Assembly: GCA_001513365.1 (NCBI GenBank)
Contig: LFTH01000067.1
Coordinates: forward strand, 1-45,744
Length of the DNA: 45,744 nucleotides
Direction of reading: 5' to 3'
Source of the DNA: Clostridiales bacterium DTU033
GTDB taxonomy: Bacteria; Bacillota; Clostridia; Oscillospirales; Acutalibacteraceae
In this document: positions 1-9,259 of the stretch, one piece after another
How positions within the stretch are numbered: position 1 is the stretch's first letter
Layout of the letters: each line of letters opens with the position of its first letter
The notes under the pieces: generated by a model
What the model was told of the DNA's origin: nothing
The model's input: the letters and a program-made list of their open reading frames with translations, nothing else
Databases searched by the model: none
Translations under genes and position numbers: made by a program

Positions 1-7
1 TCAAAGA

Positions 8-43
8 AAACAGGCATTTTCACCCGCGTGAAAATGCCTGTTT
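8..43. terminator. Perfect 16-bp stem-loop (AAACAGGCATTTTCAC-CCGC-GTGAAAATGCCTGTTT), likely terminator
   Basis: Perfect inverted repeat read directly from the sequence. Confidence 0.75.
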
Positions 44-55
44 ATCGACAGTCTG

Positions 56-86
56 AAAGCCCTGAACTGATAACGTTCAGGGCTTT
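56..86 (-). terminator. Stem-loop AAAGCCCTGAAC/GTTCAGGGCTTT, likely terminator of the minus-strand ORF ending at 100
   Basis: Perfect 12-bp inverted repeat just 3' of the minus-strand gene. Confidence 0.75.
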
Positions 87-99
87 AGTATGCAAAGGC

Positions 100-1083
100 T
101 TAATAATCGTTGCGGCGAAGGTCATCGAGTATTTCATCCACAGTCGGCGTTTTCTGTTCCGGTTGCAGGCTTTCGCTCTGTTCTTCGGCGCCGGCTGTTA
201 TATCTTCTTCATCCCTTTTCAATTCGCCGTTATCAGAGGGTCGGCTGCCGAAAATCAGCACGACCGAGGTGCAAAGGGCGAATACGCCGATACAGAAATC
301 CACAAATCCCGCAAGCCGGCTCGCGTTATATGCGTCGGTTTCGCCGAGCATATACAGCAGCACCGATGTAACAGTGCCGGACAGCGACATCATGGCGGCG
401 CACAGGCTGAAAAACGGCACCGGCTGCCTTGTCGTGCCCTGTTTTGCGGTTTTGGAGATGTACTTTGAAAACGAGAACAGAAAGAGCATTGAGGAAATGA
501 CCATCACAAAATCATAAAAGCTCTGTTCGACCGGAATGGCGCTTGAGTATGAGATTTCGTACCGTACAATCCTGACCCAAATCCAGATTACCGGAGTGAG
601 CGCGGCAAGCGAGAACACAGGGCTGATTACCGGCCCCTCCCCGACGAGCTTATGGCCGAGATACACGAAGAATATGCCCGCCATAACCCCGAAAGCCAGT
701 GTTGCCGCAAGGGTGGCGGCGTCAAGACCGCTGATTACCCTCTCGTTCGGCGGAGGGGTGAGGCCAAACGCTATCCACTGCCACCAGTCAAATACCGAGG
801 AAATAATCAGCGCGAAACCCAATACGATTGCAGAAACGCTCACCGGCATTCGCTCCCGCCGCGGGATGTCATTCAGATGGTATATGCCGCGCCTGCCCGC
901 CATTGTCATAACAGCCAGAACAGCAACGGCTGCCAGCATAAATCCTATTATGAAATAGCTAACTTTGAATACGCCGGTATCGGTCTCCTGCATGCGCGGG
1001 GTTATGATTACGCGCAGGACAGTGGTCAGCGCCGCTGCCGCTAACATTGTCCAGAAAGCCGCGGGAAGAAAACGCTTTTTCAT
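100..1083 (-). CDS. Hypothetical multi-pass membrane protein with charged C-terminal tail
   Basis: 327-aa ORF with several hydrophobic segments; family not recognised. Confidence 0.7.
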   Translation of the reverse strand: MKKRFLPAAFWTMLAAAALTTVLRVIITPRMQETDTGVFKVSYFIIGFMLAAVAVLAVMTMAGRRGIYHLNDIPRRERMPVSVSAIVLGFALIISSVFDWWQWIAFGLTPPPNERVISGLDAATLAATLAFGVMAGIFFVYLGHKLVGEGPVISPVFSLAALTPVIWIWVRIVRYEISYSSAIPVEQSFYDFVMVISSMLFLFSFSKYISKTAKQGTTRQPVPFFSLCAAMMSLSGTVTSVLLYMLGETDAYNASRLAGFVDFCIGVFALCTSVVLIFGSRPSDNGELKRDEEDITAGAEEQSESLQPEQKTPTVDEILDDLRRNDY

Positions 1084-1130
1084 GCTGCAACCAACCTTTT
1101 ATCCCTTCCGGTTTTCAGCCGGAAGGATTA

Positions 1131-2498
1131 TTATTCTCGCTCGTTCAGCGGGATATAACTCCTTAAAGGAGCCAAAGACTTGTATGCGGGGCGGATTATA
1201 CGGTTGCCGGTAGTGATTTCCTCAATCCGGTGGGCGCACCACCCGGCCACCCGTGCGACAGCAAACAGAGGAGTGAACAAATCCTCGCAGATACCGAGGG
1301 TACGATATACAAGGCCTGAATATAAGTCTACATTCGCGCAGATTGCCCTATTAATCCCCTTGACTTTGGCGAAAATTTTCGGAGTCAGTTTTTCAACCAT
1401 TTCGAGCAGTCTGAAATCCTCTCCGAAGCCTTTTTGTTCCGCGAGTTTGTACGCGGACTGCTTAAGTACTACAGCGCGCGGGTCGGACAGGGTGTATATC
1501 GCGTGCCCCATTCCGTAAATAAGCCCTGAACGGTCGCCGGCTTCGCGTTTGATTATTCGGGTCAAAAACCTTTCGACTTCTTCCTCGTCGTTCCAGTCCC
1601 TGACCCCTTCCTTAATATAATCCAGCATCTCCATGACTTTGATATTGGCTCCGCCGTGGCGGTGGCCTTTCAGGGAGCCAATCGCGGCGGCGATTGCCGA
1701 ATATGTATCTGTGCAGGTGGAGGATAAAACCCTTGCGGCAAAGGTGGAGTTGTTCCCGCCGCCGTGTTCGGCGTGGAGCATAAGGCACAAATCCAGAAGT
1801 TTAGCCTCGTCATCGGTATACTGTTTGTTGGCGCGTATTGTGCGCAGTATGGTCTCAGCGGTACCGAGGCCTCGTATCATCGGGTGAAAGTACATGCTTT
1901 TTTTATCGTAGTGGCGCCGCTTGACCTGATATGCGTACGCCATTATGGTCGGGAGCATCGCGGTTATCCTGATTGACTGCCGCAAAAGGTTTTCAAGCGA
2001 CAAATCGTCAGGGTTCCGGTCGTAGGAGTAAAGGGCAAGAACTGCCTGCGCGAGTTTGTTCATGATGTTCGGCGAAGGCGCCTTAATTATCATGTCCTCG
2101 GCGAAATATTCGGGCAGTTCCCTGCAGTCGGACAGCAGCTCGCAGAACATATCGAGCTGGGCTTTGGTAGGCAGGTTTCCAAAAAGCAGCAGCCACGCGG
2201 TTTCCTCAAACCCGAACCTCTTTTCGTGCGCGCAGCCGTTAACCAGTTCGTAAATGTCAATCCCGCGGTAGGTGAGCTGTCCCTCGACGGGGGATTTCTC
2301 ACCTTCGCTGATGACATACCCGTGCACGTTGCAGATAAGGGTAAGCCCGGCAACTACGCCGGAGCCGTCCGGGTTTCTCAATCCGCGTTTTACATCGTAC
2401 TGTTCAAATTTAGAAGGGTCAATGCAGTTATTTTTTTTAAATTCCTCGCATAGTGATGTTAAGACGGAGTCGGAAATACTGACGTGGCTATATTCCAT
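1131..2498 (-). CDS. gltA: Citrate synthase (citrate/methylcitrate synthase family)
   Basis: Motifs GQLTYRGIDI, LHAEHGGGNNSTFAARV, GSLKGHRHGGAN, GMGHAIYTLSDPRA. Confidence 0.93.
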   Translation of the reverse strand: MEYSHVSISDSVLTSLCEEFKKNNCIDPSKFEQYDVKRGLRNPDGSGVVAGLTLICNVHGYVISEGEKSPVEGQLTYRGIDIYELVNGCAHEKRFGFEETAWLLLFGNLPTKAQLDMFCELLSDCRELPEYFAEDMIIKAPSPNIMNKLAQAVLALYSYDRNPDDLSLENLLRQSIRITAMLPTIMAYAYQVKRRHYDKKSMYFHPMIRGLGTAETILRTIRANKQYTDDEAKLLDLCLMLHAEHGGGNNSTFAARVLSSTCTDTYSAIAAAIGSLKGHRHGGANIKVMEMLDYIKEGVRDWNDEEEVERFLTRIIKREAGDRSGLIYGMGHAIYTLSDPRAVVLKQSAYKLAEQKGFGEDFRLLEMVEKLTPKIFAKVKGINRAICANVDLYSGLVYRTLGICEDLFTPLFAVARVAGWCAHRIEEITTGNRIIRPAYKSLAPLRSYIPLNERE

Positions 2499-2542
2499 AG
2501 GCTAGCTATCCTTTCAAAACAGGCTGTTGATTAATTGTTCCA

Positions 2543-2571
2543 ATTATATTAAACCTGCAGGTTAAAGTCAA
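2543..2571 (-). promoter_or_regulatory. SigA-like promoter for citrate synthase (TTGACT-17-TATAAT, minus strand) with palindrome AACCTGCAGGTT in the spacer
   Basis: -35 at 2566-2571, -10 at 2543-2548, palindrome at 2552-2563. Confidence 0.75.
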
Positions 2572-2723
2572 TAACGATTACTCAAATCCATCGCCGTTAT
2601 GCAGGAATATTTCCGGCCGGTTTCAAAATAAGGGCAAATTTTGCGCCGGTTTAAGGAGTTTTGAACAAAATCTGAAAGAATAAACAGAGGATTTTTCGTT
2701 ATGATACAGAAAGGAGAAGGAAA

Positions 2724-3719
2724 GTGCGGCGGTATCTGATTTGGGCGGCGGTTGTCTACCTGCTGCTGCTGTTGTTCCCCCTGCCGCTTTTGGGAAAATC
2801 CGAGCCAAAAACACAAAAAAAGCCGCAAAAAGAATTCTCAGCCCTGCCCGGCGCGGATAAAGACGGCGATAGCAAAGGGGTATTCCGCCTCCAAAGCGCA
2901 GACACCGGGGAGGTGTACGAGGTGCCGGAGCTCGATTTTGTGATAGGCGCGGTGAGCGCCGAGATGTACCCCACTTACCACACCGAAGCCCTGAAAGCGC
3001 AGGCTGTCGCCTCGTACACATATTACAGCGCAATCAGAAAGCGCAGCAGGGCAAACCCCGCAAAGGAGTTAAAAGGCGCGGATTTTTCGGACAAACAGCT
3101 CGGTTTTAATGTTTTTTACACCAAAGAACAGCTTAAAGAGCGGTGGAAGGACGGTTTTGAGGTATATTACAAAAAAGTAAGCGACGCGGTGGAATCAGTA
3201 TTCGAAAAACTGATTACATACGACGACCAGCCTATCACTGCGGTTTACCACGCCATCAGCGCGGGGACAACCGAAGACGCCGCGGTGCTGTGGGGGACAT
3301 CCTACCCTTACCTTCAGCCGGTCCCCAGCCCCGGCGACAAGCTCTCGCCGGATTACCTGACAGAGGCGTCCTTCACGCCGGATGAGCTTAATGAAAAGCT
3401 TAGCAGGGCCGAAGGGTTTAAAGCGAGCGGGGAGCCGGATAAATGGATTAAGGACAAACCGCAGACCTCTGCGTCCGGCACCGTAACACAGATTGAAATA
3501 TGCGGCAGGGTTTTTACAGGCGTTGAAATACGGGAACTGCTGGGTTTAAGGTCCGCGTGCTTTTCGGTGCGGTACGGGGACGGAGAGTTTGTTTTCACGG
3601 TATCAGGTTACGGGCATAACGTCGGCATGAGCCAGTACGGCGCGGACTATCTGGCGCGGCAGGGCATGACATACGAGGAAATCCTGCGCTATTATTATAC
3701 CGACGTCCAAATCAAATAA
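2724..3719 (+). CDS. spoIID: Stage II sporulation protein D (SpoIID/LytB family)
   Basis: Single N-terminal TM; EVPELDFVIGAVSAEMYPTYHTEALKAQAVASYTY and GYGHNVGMSQYGADYLARQGMTYEEILRYYYTDV. Confidence 0.93.
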   Translation: MRRYLIWAAVVYLLLLLFPLPLLGKSEPKTQKKPQKEFSALPGADKDGDSKGVFRLQSADTGEVYEVPELDFVIGAVSAEMYPTYHTEALKAQAVASYTYYSAIRKRSRANPAKELKGADFSDKQLGFNVFYTKEQLKERWKDGFEVYYKKVSDAVESVFEKLITYDDQPITAVYHAISAGTTEDAAVLWGTSYPYLQPVPSPGDKLSPDYLTEASFTPDELNEKLSRAEGFKASGEPDKWIKDKPQTSASGTVTQIEICGRVFTGVEIRELLGLRSACFSVRYGDGEFVFTVSGYGHNVGMSQYGADYLARQGMTYEEILRYYYTDVQIK

Positions 3720-3725
3720 TCACCG

Positions 3726-4286
3726 CTACTTTGACGCAAGCAGGGTTAGAGCCTCGGAGCGGGCTCTCGCGTCCGATTTCATACGCCCGCGCAGCGCCGA
3801 GGTCTGGGTGCGGCAGCCGGCGGCACGGGCGCCCCTCATGGTCATGCACAGGTGCTCGGCCTCGATAATCACCGCCACCCCCTGCGGGTTAATCTGCTTT
3901 TCGAGAAAATCGGCGATTTGGGTGGTCAGCCTTTCCTGAAGTTGGGGGCGGCGGGCAAAGCAGGAGACAATGCGCGCGAGTTTGGATAATCCGATAACCT
4001 TGCCGTCGCGGGGGATGTACGCGATATGGGCGACCCCGAAAAAGGGCACCAGATGGTGCTCGCATACCGAATACAGAGGTATATCCCGCACCGTAATCAT
4101 CTCGTCGTTTTCTTTCTCGTTAAAAATCTTCAGATGGCTTTCGGGATTTTCGGTAAGCCCCGAAAAAATTTCCTCGCACATATCGGCGACCCGCCGCGGG
4201 GTTTCTTTCAGCTCCGCCCTGTCCGGGTTTTCTCCGATTGCAATCAATATTTCACGCACAGCAGCCTTAATCCGCTCTTTATCCAT
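3726..4286 (-). CDS. folE: GTP cyclohydrolase I
   Basis: [57 protein letters not shown]; start placed at MDKERIK. Confidence 0.93.
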   Translation of the reverse strand: MDKERIKAAVREILIAIGENPDRAELKETPRRVADMCEEIFSGLTENPESHLKIFNEKENDEMITVRDIPLYSVCEHHLVPFFGVAHIAYIPRDGKVIGLSKLARIVSCFARRPQLQERLTTQIADFLEKQINPQGVAVIIEAEHLCMTMRGARAAGCRTQTSALRGRMKSDARARSEALTLLASK

Positions 4287-4524
4287 GCGCCGGCCTCCTT
4301 CCTGATTTTGCGGCCCGCGGTTTGCGCGCCGATGTAAGAACATGAAAAAATTATACCCCCGCCTTTGCAAAACGTCAACACGGTTAATTTTTTATAACCA
4401 GCGAGGCGGGCGGTGCGGTCGCGTTTTTATGGGAAATTGATAAATCCTTGTCGAATTTGCACACTTTTATCGGATGAATGAATAGGTGTCGGCAGACAAA
4501 AGGGGAGGATTTGGATTTTTGCAC

Positions 4525-4553
4525 TTGACACAAAGTCCGCAGCATTATACAAT
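4525..4553 (+). promoter_or_regulatory. SigA-like promoter TTGACA-17-TACAAT upstream of rny
   Basis: Near-consensus hexamers with 17-nt spacer, giving a 5' leader of about 160 nt. Confidence 0.7.
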
Positions 4554-4720
4554 ATTCTTTAGGTTTACGTTTAATTACCTTTGCTTTGGATGGCAGTGCT
4601 GTAAAAGGGACAAGCTTCAGGGAGTTTTGCCGGAGAGTGCATCCGGGACGATTGAACCCGTTAGAGACTATAACAAAATCCGCATTATAAGGAGGATTAC
4701 AAAGGAGGTGTAGCATCTAA

Positions 4721-6289
4721 GTGCCAGATTTTGTAATGAATATTATTTTTTGCGCGGCTGGACTGGTTGTCGGCTGTTTACTTGCGGGAATTATCGCCTT
4801 CAGATTAGGTGTTTCTCATAGAAAGAAGATTGCGGAAAAAACCATAGGCTCGGCCGAAGACGAAGCAAAGAGGATAGTAAGCGAGGCTCTTAACGCCGCG
4901 GAATCAAAAAAGAAGGAGATTTTACTTGAAGCCAAGGATGAAATCCATCGTCAGCGCACCGAACTGGAGCGCGAGTTAAAGGAACGGCGGGTTGATATCC
5001 AGAGGCAGGAACGGCGCCTTCAGCAGAAGGAAGAGTCGCTCGACCGTAAGATAGACAACTACGAAAGAAAAGAAGAAGAGATTGCAAAAAGGCAAAAGGA
5101 AGTTGAGGCAAGACTTGCGGAAGCGGAGAAGCTGAAAAAAGAGCAGTTTGAAAAGCTTGAGCTTATTTCCGGGTTTACGTCCGAGCAGGCGAAAGAACAC
5201 CTGTTGAGCATTCTTGAAAGCGAGCTTATCCACGAGAAAGCGCGCAAAATTTCGGAGATTGAATCCCAAATCCGCGATGAGGCGGACCAGCGTGCGCGCG
5301 AGCTGATTACCCACGCCATCCAGAGGTGCGCGGCGGACCAGGTAACCGAATCCACGGTTTCGGTTGTGCCGCTCCCGAACGATGAGATGAAGGGGCGTAT
5401 TATCGGGCGCGAAGGCCGCAACATCCGAGCAATCGAAACGTTGACCGGTGTAGATTTGATAATTGACGACACACCTGAAGCAATTACTCTGTCCAGCTTT
5501 GACCCTGTACGCAGGGAAATCGCACGGATTGCGCTTGAAAGGCTGATTTCGGACGGGCGTATCCATCCCGCAAGGATTGAGGAAATGGTGGAAAAAGCCC
5601 GCCGCGAAGTCGAGGCTACAATCAAGCAGGAAGGCGAGCGGGCGGTTATTGAAACCGGCCTGCACGGGATTTCCCCCGAAATCATCAAGCTGCTTGGGCG
5701 GCTGCATTACCGCACAAGCTATGGCCAGAATGTACTGAACCATTCAAAGGAAGTGGCTTTTCTTTCGGGAATTATGGCAAGCGAACTGGGAATTGACCCG
5801 GCTATCGCGCGCCGAGCGGGCCTGCTCCATGATATCGGCAAGGCTGTGGACCACGAAGTGGAAGGCTCTCACGTCGAGATTGGCATTGATATCGCCAGAA
5901 AGCACAAGGAAGGCGATGCGGTAATCCACGCAATCCAGGCTCACCACGGCGATGTGGAGCCCAAAACCATTGTGGCCTGCCTTGTTCAGGCGGCCGACGC
6001 GATATCAGCGGCAAGGCCGGGCGCCCGCCGAGAAAACCTTGAGAGCTATATCAAGCGGCTTGAAAAACTTGAGGAAATCGCGAACGAATTCGAAGGCGTT
6101 GAACGCTCTTTTGCCATCCAAGCCGGCCGTGAGGTACGGATTATCGTGCGTCCGGAAACAATCAGCGATGACCAGATGGTTATTCTCGCGCGTGAAATCG
6201 CGAAGAAAATCGAAGAAAATCTTGAGTATCCCGGCCAGATTAAAGTAAACCTGATTCGCGAAAACCGCGCCATCGAATACGCGAAATAA
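4721..6289 (+). CDS. rny: Ribonuclease Y
   Basis: N-terminal TM, long coiled coil, KH segment [33 protein letters not shown] motif [17 protein letters not shown]. Confidence 0.96.
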   Translation: MPDFVMNIIFCAAGLVVGCLLAGIIAFRLGVSHRKKIAEKTIGSAEDEAKRIVSEALNAAESKKKEILLEAKDEIHRQRTELERELKERRVDIQRQERRLQQKEESLDRKIDNYERKEEEIAKRQKEVEARLAEAEKLKKEQFEKLELISGFTSEQAKEHLLSILESELIHEKARKISEIESQIRDEADQRARELITHAIQRCAADQVTESTVSVVPLPNDEMKGRIIGREGRNIRAIETLTGVDLIIDDTPEAITLSSFDPVRREIARIALERLISDGRIHPARIEEMVEKARREVEATIKQEGERAVIETGLHGISPEIIKLLGRLHYRTSYGQNVLNHSKEVAFLSGIMASELGIDPAIARRAGLLHDIGKAVDHEVEGSHVEIGIDIARKHKEGDAVIHAIQAHHGDVEPKTIVACLVQAADAISAARPGARRENLESYIKRLEKLEEIANEFEGVERSFAIQAGREVRIIVRPETISDDQMVILAREIAKKIEENLEYPGQIKVNLIRENRAIEYAK

Positions 6290-6309
6290 AAACCTGACTT
6301 TGCAAAACA

Positions 6310-6336
6310 GCGGCGTCCCGGTTTTGGGACGCCGTT
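6310..6336 (+). terminator. Stem-loop GGCGTCCC...GGGACGCC after rny
   Basis: Perfect inverted repeat followed by a short T tract. Confidence 0.55.
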
Positions 6337-6427
6337 TCAGCAATAATTTAGTATAGTGTTCGGGCAAATATATTTTGGTTGTTTTTGCAATAATATGATG
6401 TGTGAGACGTAGAGAGGATTGTTACCG

Positions 6428-7201
6428 ATGAAAGTGCTGTGCGTGGGGGACGTAGTCGGCAGTATAGGGCGTGGCATGCTGCGCAAGGCTCTTCCCTCGA
6501 TTAAACAGGAATACGCGGTTGACGTGTGCATTGTGAATGGAGAAAATGCGGCCGACGGAAACGGCTTGACACCTGCGGCGGCAAACAATATTTTTGAAAG
6601 CGGCGCGGACGTGATTACAGGCGGGAACCACACCTACAAACGCAGGGAAATCTATAAAACCCTGAATTCCGACAACAGGATTATCCGCCCCGGCAACTAC
6701 CCGCCGGGCGCCCCCGGCAGGGGGTACTGCGTTGTGAACAATGAGCGCGGCGCGGTGGCGGTAATCAATCTTCTTGGGGTGGTGTATATGGAGCCGCTCG
6801 GCTGCCCGTTCGAAACTCTTGATAAATTGCTTGAGGAATTGGGCCGCCCGAAATTCTGCGTGGTTGATTTTCATGCGGAAGCAACCGCCGAGAAAAAGTC
6901 CCTGGCTTTTTATGCCGACGGGCGGGTATCCGCCGTTTTCGGCACCCACACTCACGTCCAGACAGCCGACGAGCAGGTGCTCCCGAACGGGACCGGATAT
7001 ATCACCGATGTCGGGATGACCGGCCCGACGATATCTGTTTTGGGTATCAGGCCGGACCGGGCGGTCGCCAAAATGCAAAGCAAACTGCCGACCCGTTTTT
7101 CTGTCGCCGACGGGCCCTGCCAGCTTGACGCGGTGCTTTTCACCCTTTCGGACGATACCGGCAGGACGGTGGATGTCAAACGGATTAATATAGCGGATTA
7201 A
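6428..7201 (+). CDS. ymdB: YmdB-like metallophosphoesterase (TIGR00282 type)
   Basis: MKVLCVGDVVGSIGRGML, NGENAADGNGLTP, GGNHTYKR, GTHTHVQTADEQVLPNGTGYITDVGMTGP; adjacent to rny as in B. subtilis. Confidence 0.92.
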   Translation: MKVLCVGDVVGSIGRGMLRKALPSIKQEYAVDVCIVNGENAADGNGLTPAAANNIFESGADVITGGNHTYKRREIYKTLNSDNRIIRPGNYPPGAPGRGYCVVNNERGAVAVINLLGVVYMEPLGCPFETLDKLLEELGRPKFCVVDFHAEATAEKKSLAFYADGRVSAVFGTHTHVQTADEQVLPNGTGYITDVGMTGPTISVLGIRPDRAVAKMQSKLPTRFSVADGPCQLDAVLFTLSDDTGRTVDVKRINIAD

Positions 7202-7298
7202 GAATATTATTTTTAATTCTATTGAACTGACAGACACAATTTTGTATACTTGTTCTCGGTATTGGAATATAAGTATTATATGAGACGGGAGGAGAAAG

Positions 7299-8804
7299 AT
7301 GACTCGTTTTGTCGCAGTTGCGGCCGCTGTCTTTCTGATGTTCGGACTTGCTGGCTGTACGTGGGCTTCAAAACAGGATGAGAATTCGTCGCTGTCCTCC
7401 AATCAGACCGAGCCAGACACATCAAAGACTCAGCAAAACAAAAAGGCTGTCCAGTTCGCGCTTGCATATACCGGCGACGACACATTAAACCCCTATAAAG
7501 CCAAAACTTCGACAAACCTCAACCTGTCATGTCTGCTTTTTGAAGGGCTTGTCAAAATCGATGATGAAATGATGCCGGCGCCGCAGCTTGCCGCTTCTTT
7601 GGAATATCCTTCAAAGCTTACCATATCAGCCGTTCTGCGTTCGGACGCAAAGTTTTCGGACGGTTCGCCGGTAAAGGTTGAGGACGTGCTGTATTCCTTT
7701 TCGCTTGCGAAATCCTCTGACAATTACAAGGCGCTGATGTCAAACGTAAAATCAGCGAAAAAAGACGGGGAAAACGGAGTGTTGTTCACCTTAAACTCCG
7801 CCGACCCTCATGCCGACGCCTGCCTTTCCTTTCCGGTCTTGAAAAAAGGCACGGCAGACCGGCCTGTCGGCAGCGGCTTGTATATCTTTAAAGACGGCAG
7901 TCTGCCGCAGCTTATCTCCAATCCCAATAATCCGGTAAAACCAAAAATAAAGGAAATCCGGCTCCTCGACGTGCCGGACGGGGACGCGATGATATACGCG
8001 CTCGAAAGCGGGAACATCAGCTTTTATTACAACGACTTATCAGGCGGGTCGATACCGCAGATTACCACCGCCAGCATCAGCGTAGAATTGAACTCGCTGG
8101 TTTTTGTGGGAATAAACTCGTTTAAATCCGGATTGTCAAATCCCAAAGTGCGTTCGGCAATAAACCTTTCCATCAGCCGCGCAGAGATATGCGCGAACGC
8201 TTTCGCCGGACGAGCCCGGCCGGCGCAGACCCCGTTCAATCCGTCGTGGAAGGCGGCGTCCGGACTCAAAGGCTTTGATGAGAGGGAAAAAATCGATACG
8301 GCGGTTGCACAATTAAACGAAGCAGGTTATAATAAGGGAAATTCCCAAAAAAAGCTGAGCCTTGAGCTGCTTGTCGGCAAGGAAAACAGCTTCAGGGTCG
8401 CGGCGGCGGGGCTTTTGAAAAACCAGCTCGCCAGAGCGGGCGTAGAAATAAAAATAACAGAGCTGCCGCATACCGAGCTTATAAAAAGGCTTAAATCAGG
8501 GAAATTTGATTTATATATCGGAGAAATCCGGCTGTCGGCGAACATGAGCTTAAAACCGGTACTTGCAAGGGACGGCAGCGCCGCATACGGCGTAAACCGC
8601 AGCGGGGAAGCCGCGGCCGCGTATTCAAAATATCTGAACGGCGAGATTGATATGCAGCAGTTCACCGATATTTTCACAAAAGACGTGCCGTTCATCCCGC
8701 TGTGCTGGAGAAATGGGATTGCCGCTTACAACAGGTCGCTTTCCAAAGTTGCGGCGACTGCGTTTTGCGCGTATTATGGGATTGAAAACTGGACTTATCA
8801 ATAA
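7299..8804 (+). CDS. Lipoprotein, extracellular solute-binding protein family 5 (peptide/nickel type)
   Basis: Lipobox LAGC; DDTLNPYKAKTSTNLNLSCLLFEGLVKID, SDGSPVKVEDVLYSF, VRSAINLSISRAEI. Confidence 0.85.
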   Translation: MTRFVAVAAAVFLMFGLAGCTWASKQDENSSLSSNQTEPDTSKTQQNKKAVQFALAYTGDDTLNPYKAKTSTNLNLSCLLFEGLVKIDDEMMPAPQLAASLEYPSKLTISAVLRSDAKFSDGSPVKVEDVLYSFSLAKSSDNYKALMSNVKSAKKDGENGVLFTLNSADPHADACLSFPVLKKGTADRPVGSGLYIFKDGSLPQLISNPNNPVKPKIKEIRLLDVPDGDAMIYALESGNISFYYNDLSGGSIPQITTASISVELNSLVFVGINSFKSGLSNPKVRSAINLSISRAEICANAFAGRARPAQTPFNPSWKAASGLKGFDEREKIDTAVAQLNEAGYNKGNSQKKLSLELLVGKENSFRVAAAGLLKNQLARAGVEIKITELPHTELIKRLKSGKFDLYIGEIRLSANMSLKPVLARDGSAAYGVNRSGEAAAAYSKYLNGEIDMQQFTDIFTKDVPFIPLCWRNGIAAYNRSLSKVAATAFCAYYGIENWTYQ

Positions 8805-8843
8805 AGCTTGGATGTTGCCTTAAGAAAATTGGAGGAACGCATT

Positions 8844-9197
8844 ATGATTCAAATGGAAAACCATCTCGGCACTATTCAGATTTCCCAGGAGTATTTTGCC
8901 TATCTTGTCGGAAACGCCGCCTCCTCGTGCTATGGGGTTGCGGGGATGATGAAAAGCGGCGCCAGACAGGGCCTGCGGTCGCTAATCTCCCGCCGGACAT
9001 ACGCCGATGAAGGGGTGCGGGTGCGCAGCCAGGGCAACAAGCTGATAATCGATTTGCATATACGCGTGATTTATGGTATGAATATCTCGGCCATAGCGAA
9101 AAGCATAGTCAACAAAGTCAGATACACTGTGGAACAGGCGACAGGGCTTGAAGTCCAGAAGGTCAATGTCTTTGTTGACGGCATGAAAGCCGAATAA
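8844..9197 (+). CDS. Asp23/Gls24 family envelope stress protein
   Basis: ISQEYFAYLVGNAASSCYGVAGM...VRVRSQGNKLIIDLHIRVIYGMNI, VNVFVDGM. Confidence 0.9.
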   Translation: MIQMENHLGTIQISQEYFAYLVGNAASSCYGVAGMMKSGARQGLRSLISRRTYADEGVRVRSQGNKLIIDLHIRVIYGMNISAIAKSIVNKVRYTVEQATGLEVQKVNVFVDGMKAE

Positions 9198-9259
9198 ACT
9201 GAATGATATCGCCGCAAGGCATAAGCCTTTGGCGTTTTTCCTTCAAGGGAGTGCTTATA

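Noticed and set aside
2688-2710. Possible sigma-E promoter (GAATAAA...GATACAGA) before spoIID
   Set aside because: The spacing is too short, and the implied start site would fall within the ribosome-binding site.
4449-4455. 0A-box core TGTCGAA upstream of rny
   Set aside because: A single 7-mer match is expected by chance in a 45-kb window and has no supporting context.
4384-4716. Minus-strand 110-aa ORF in the rny leader
   Set aside because: Low-complexity, unrecognisable translation; it overlaps the clear rny promoter and leader.
4976-5743. Long minus-strand ORF (255 aa) opposite rny, and similar antisense ORFs at 6422-7402, 15574-16239 and 33504-33947
   Set aside because: These are shadow ORFs opposite well-recognised conserved genes. 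Their translations show no domain features and no independent promoter/RBS context.
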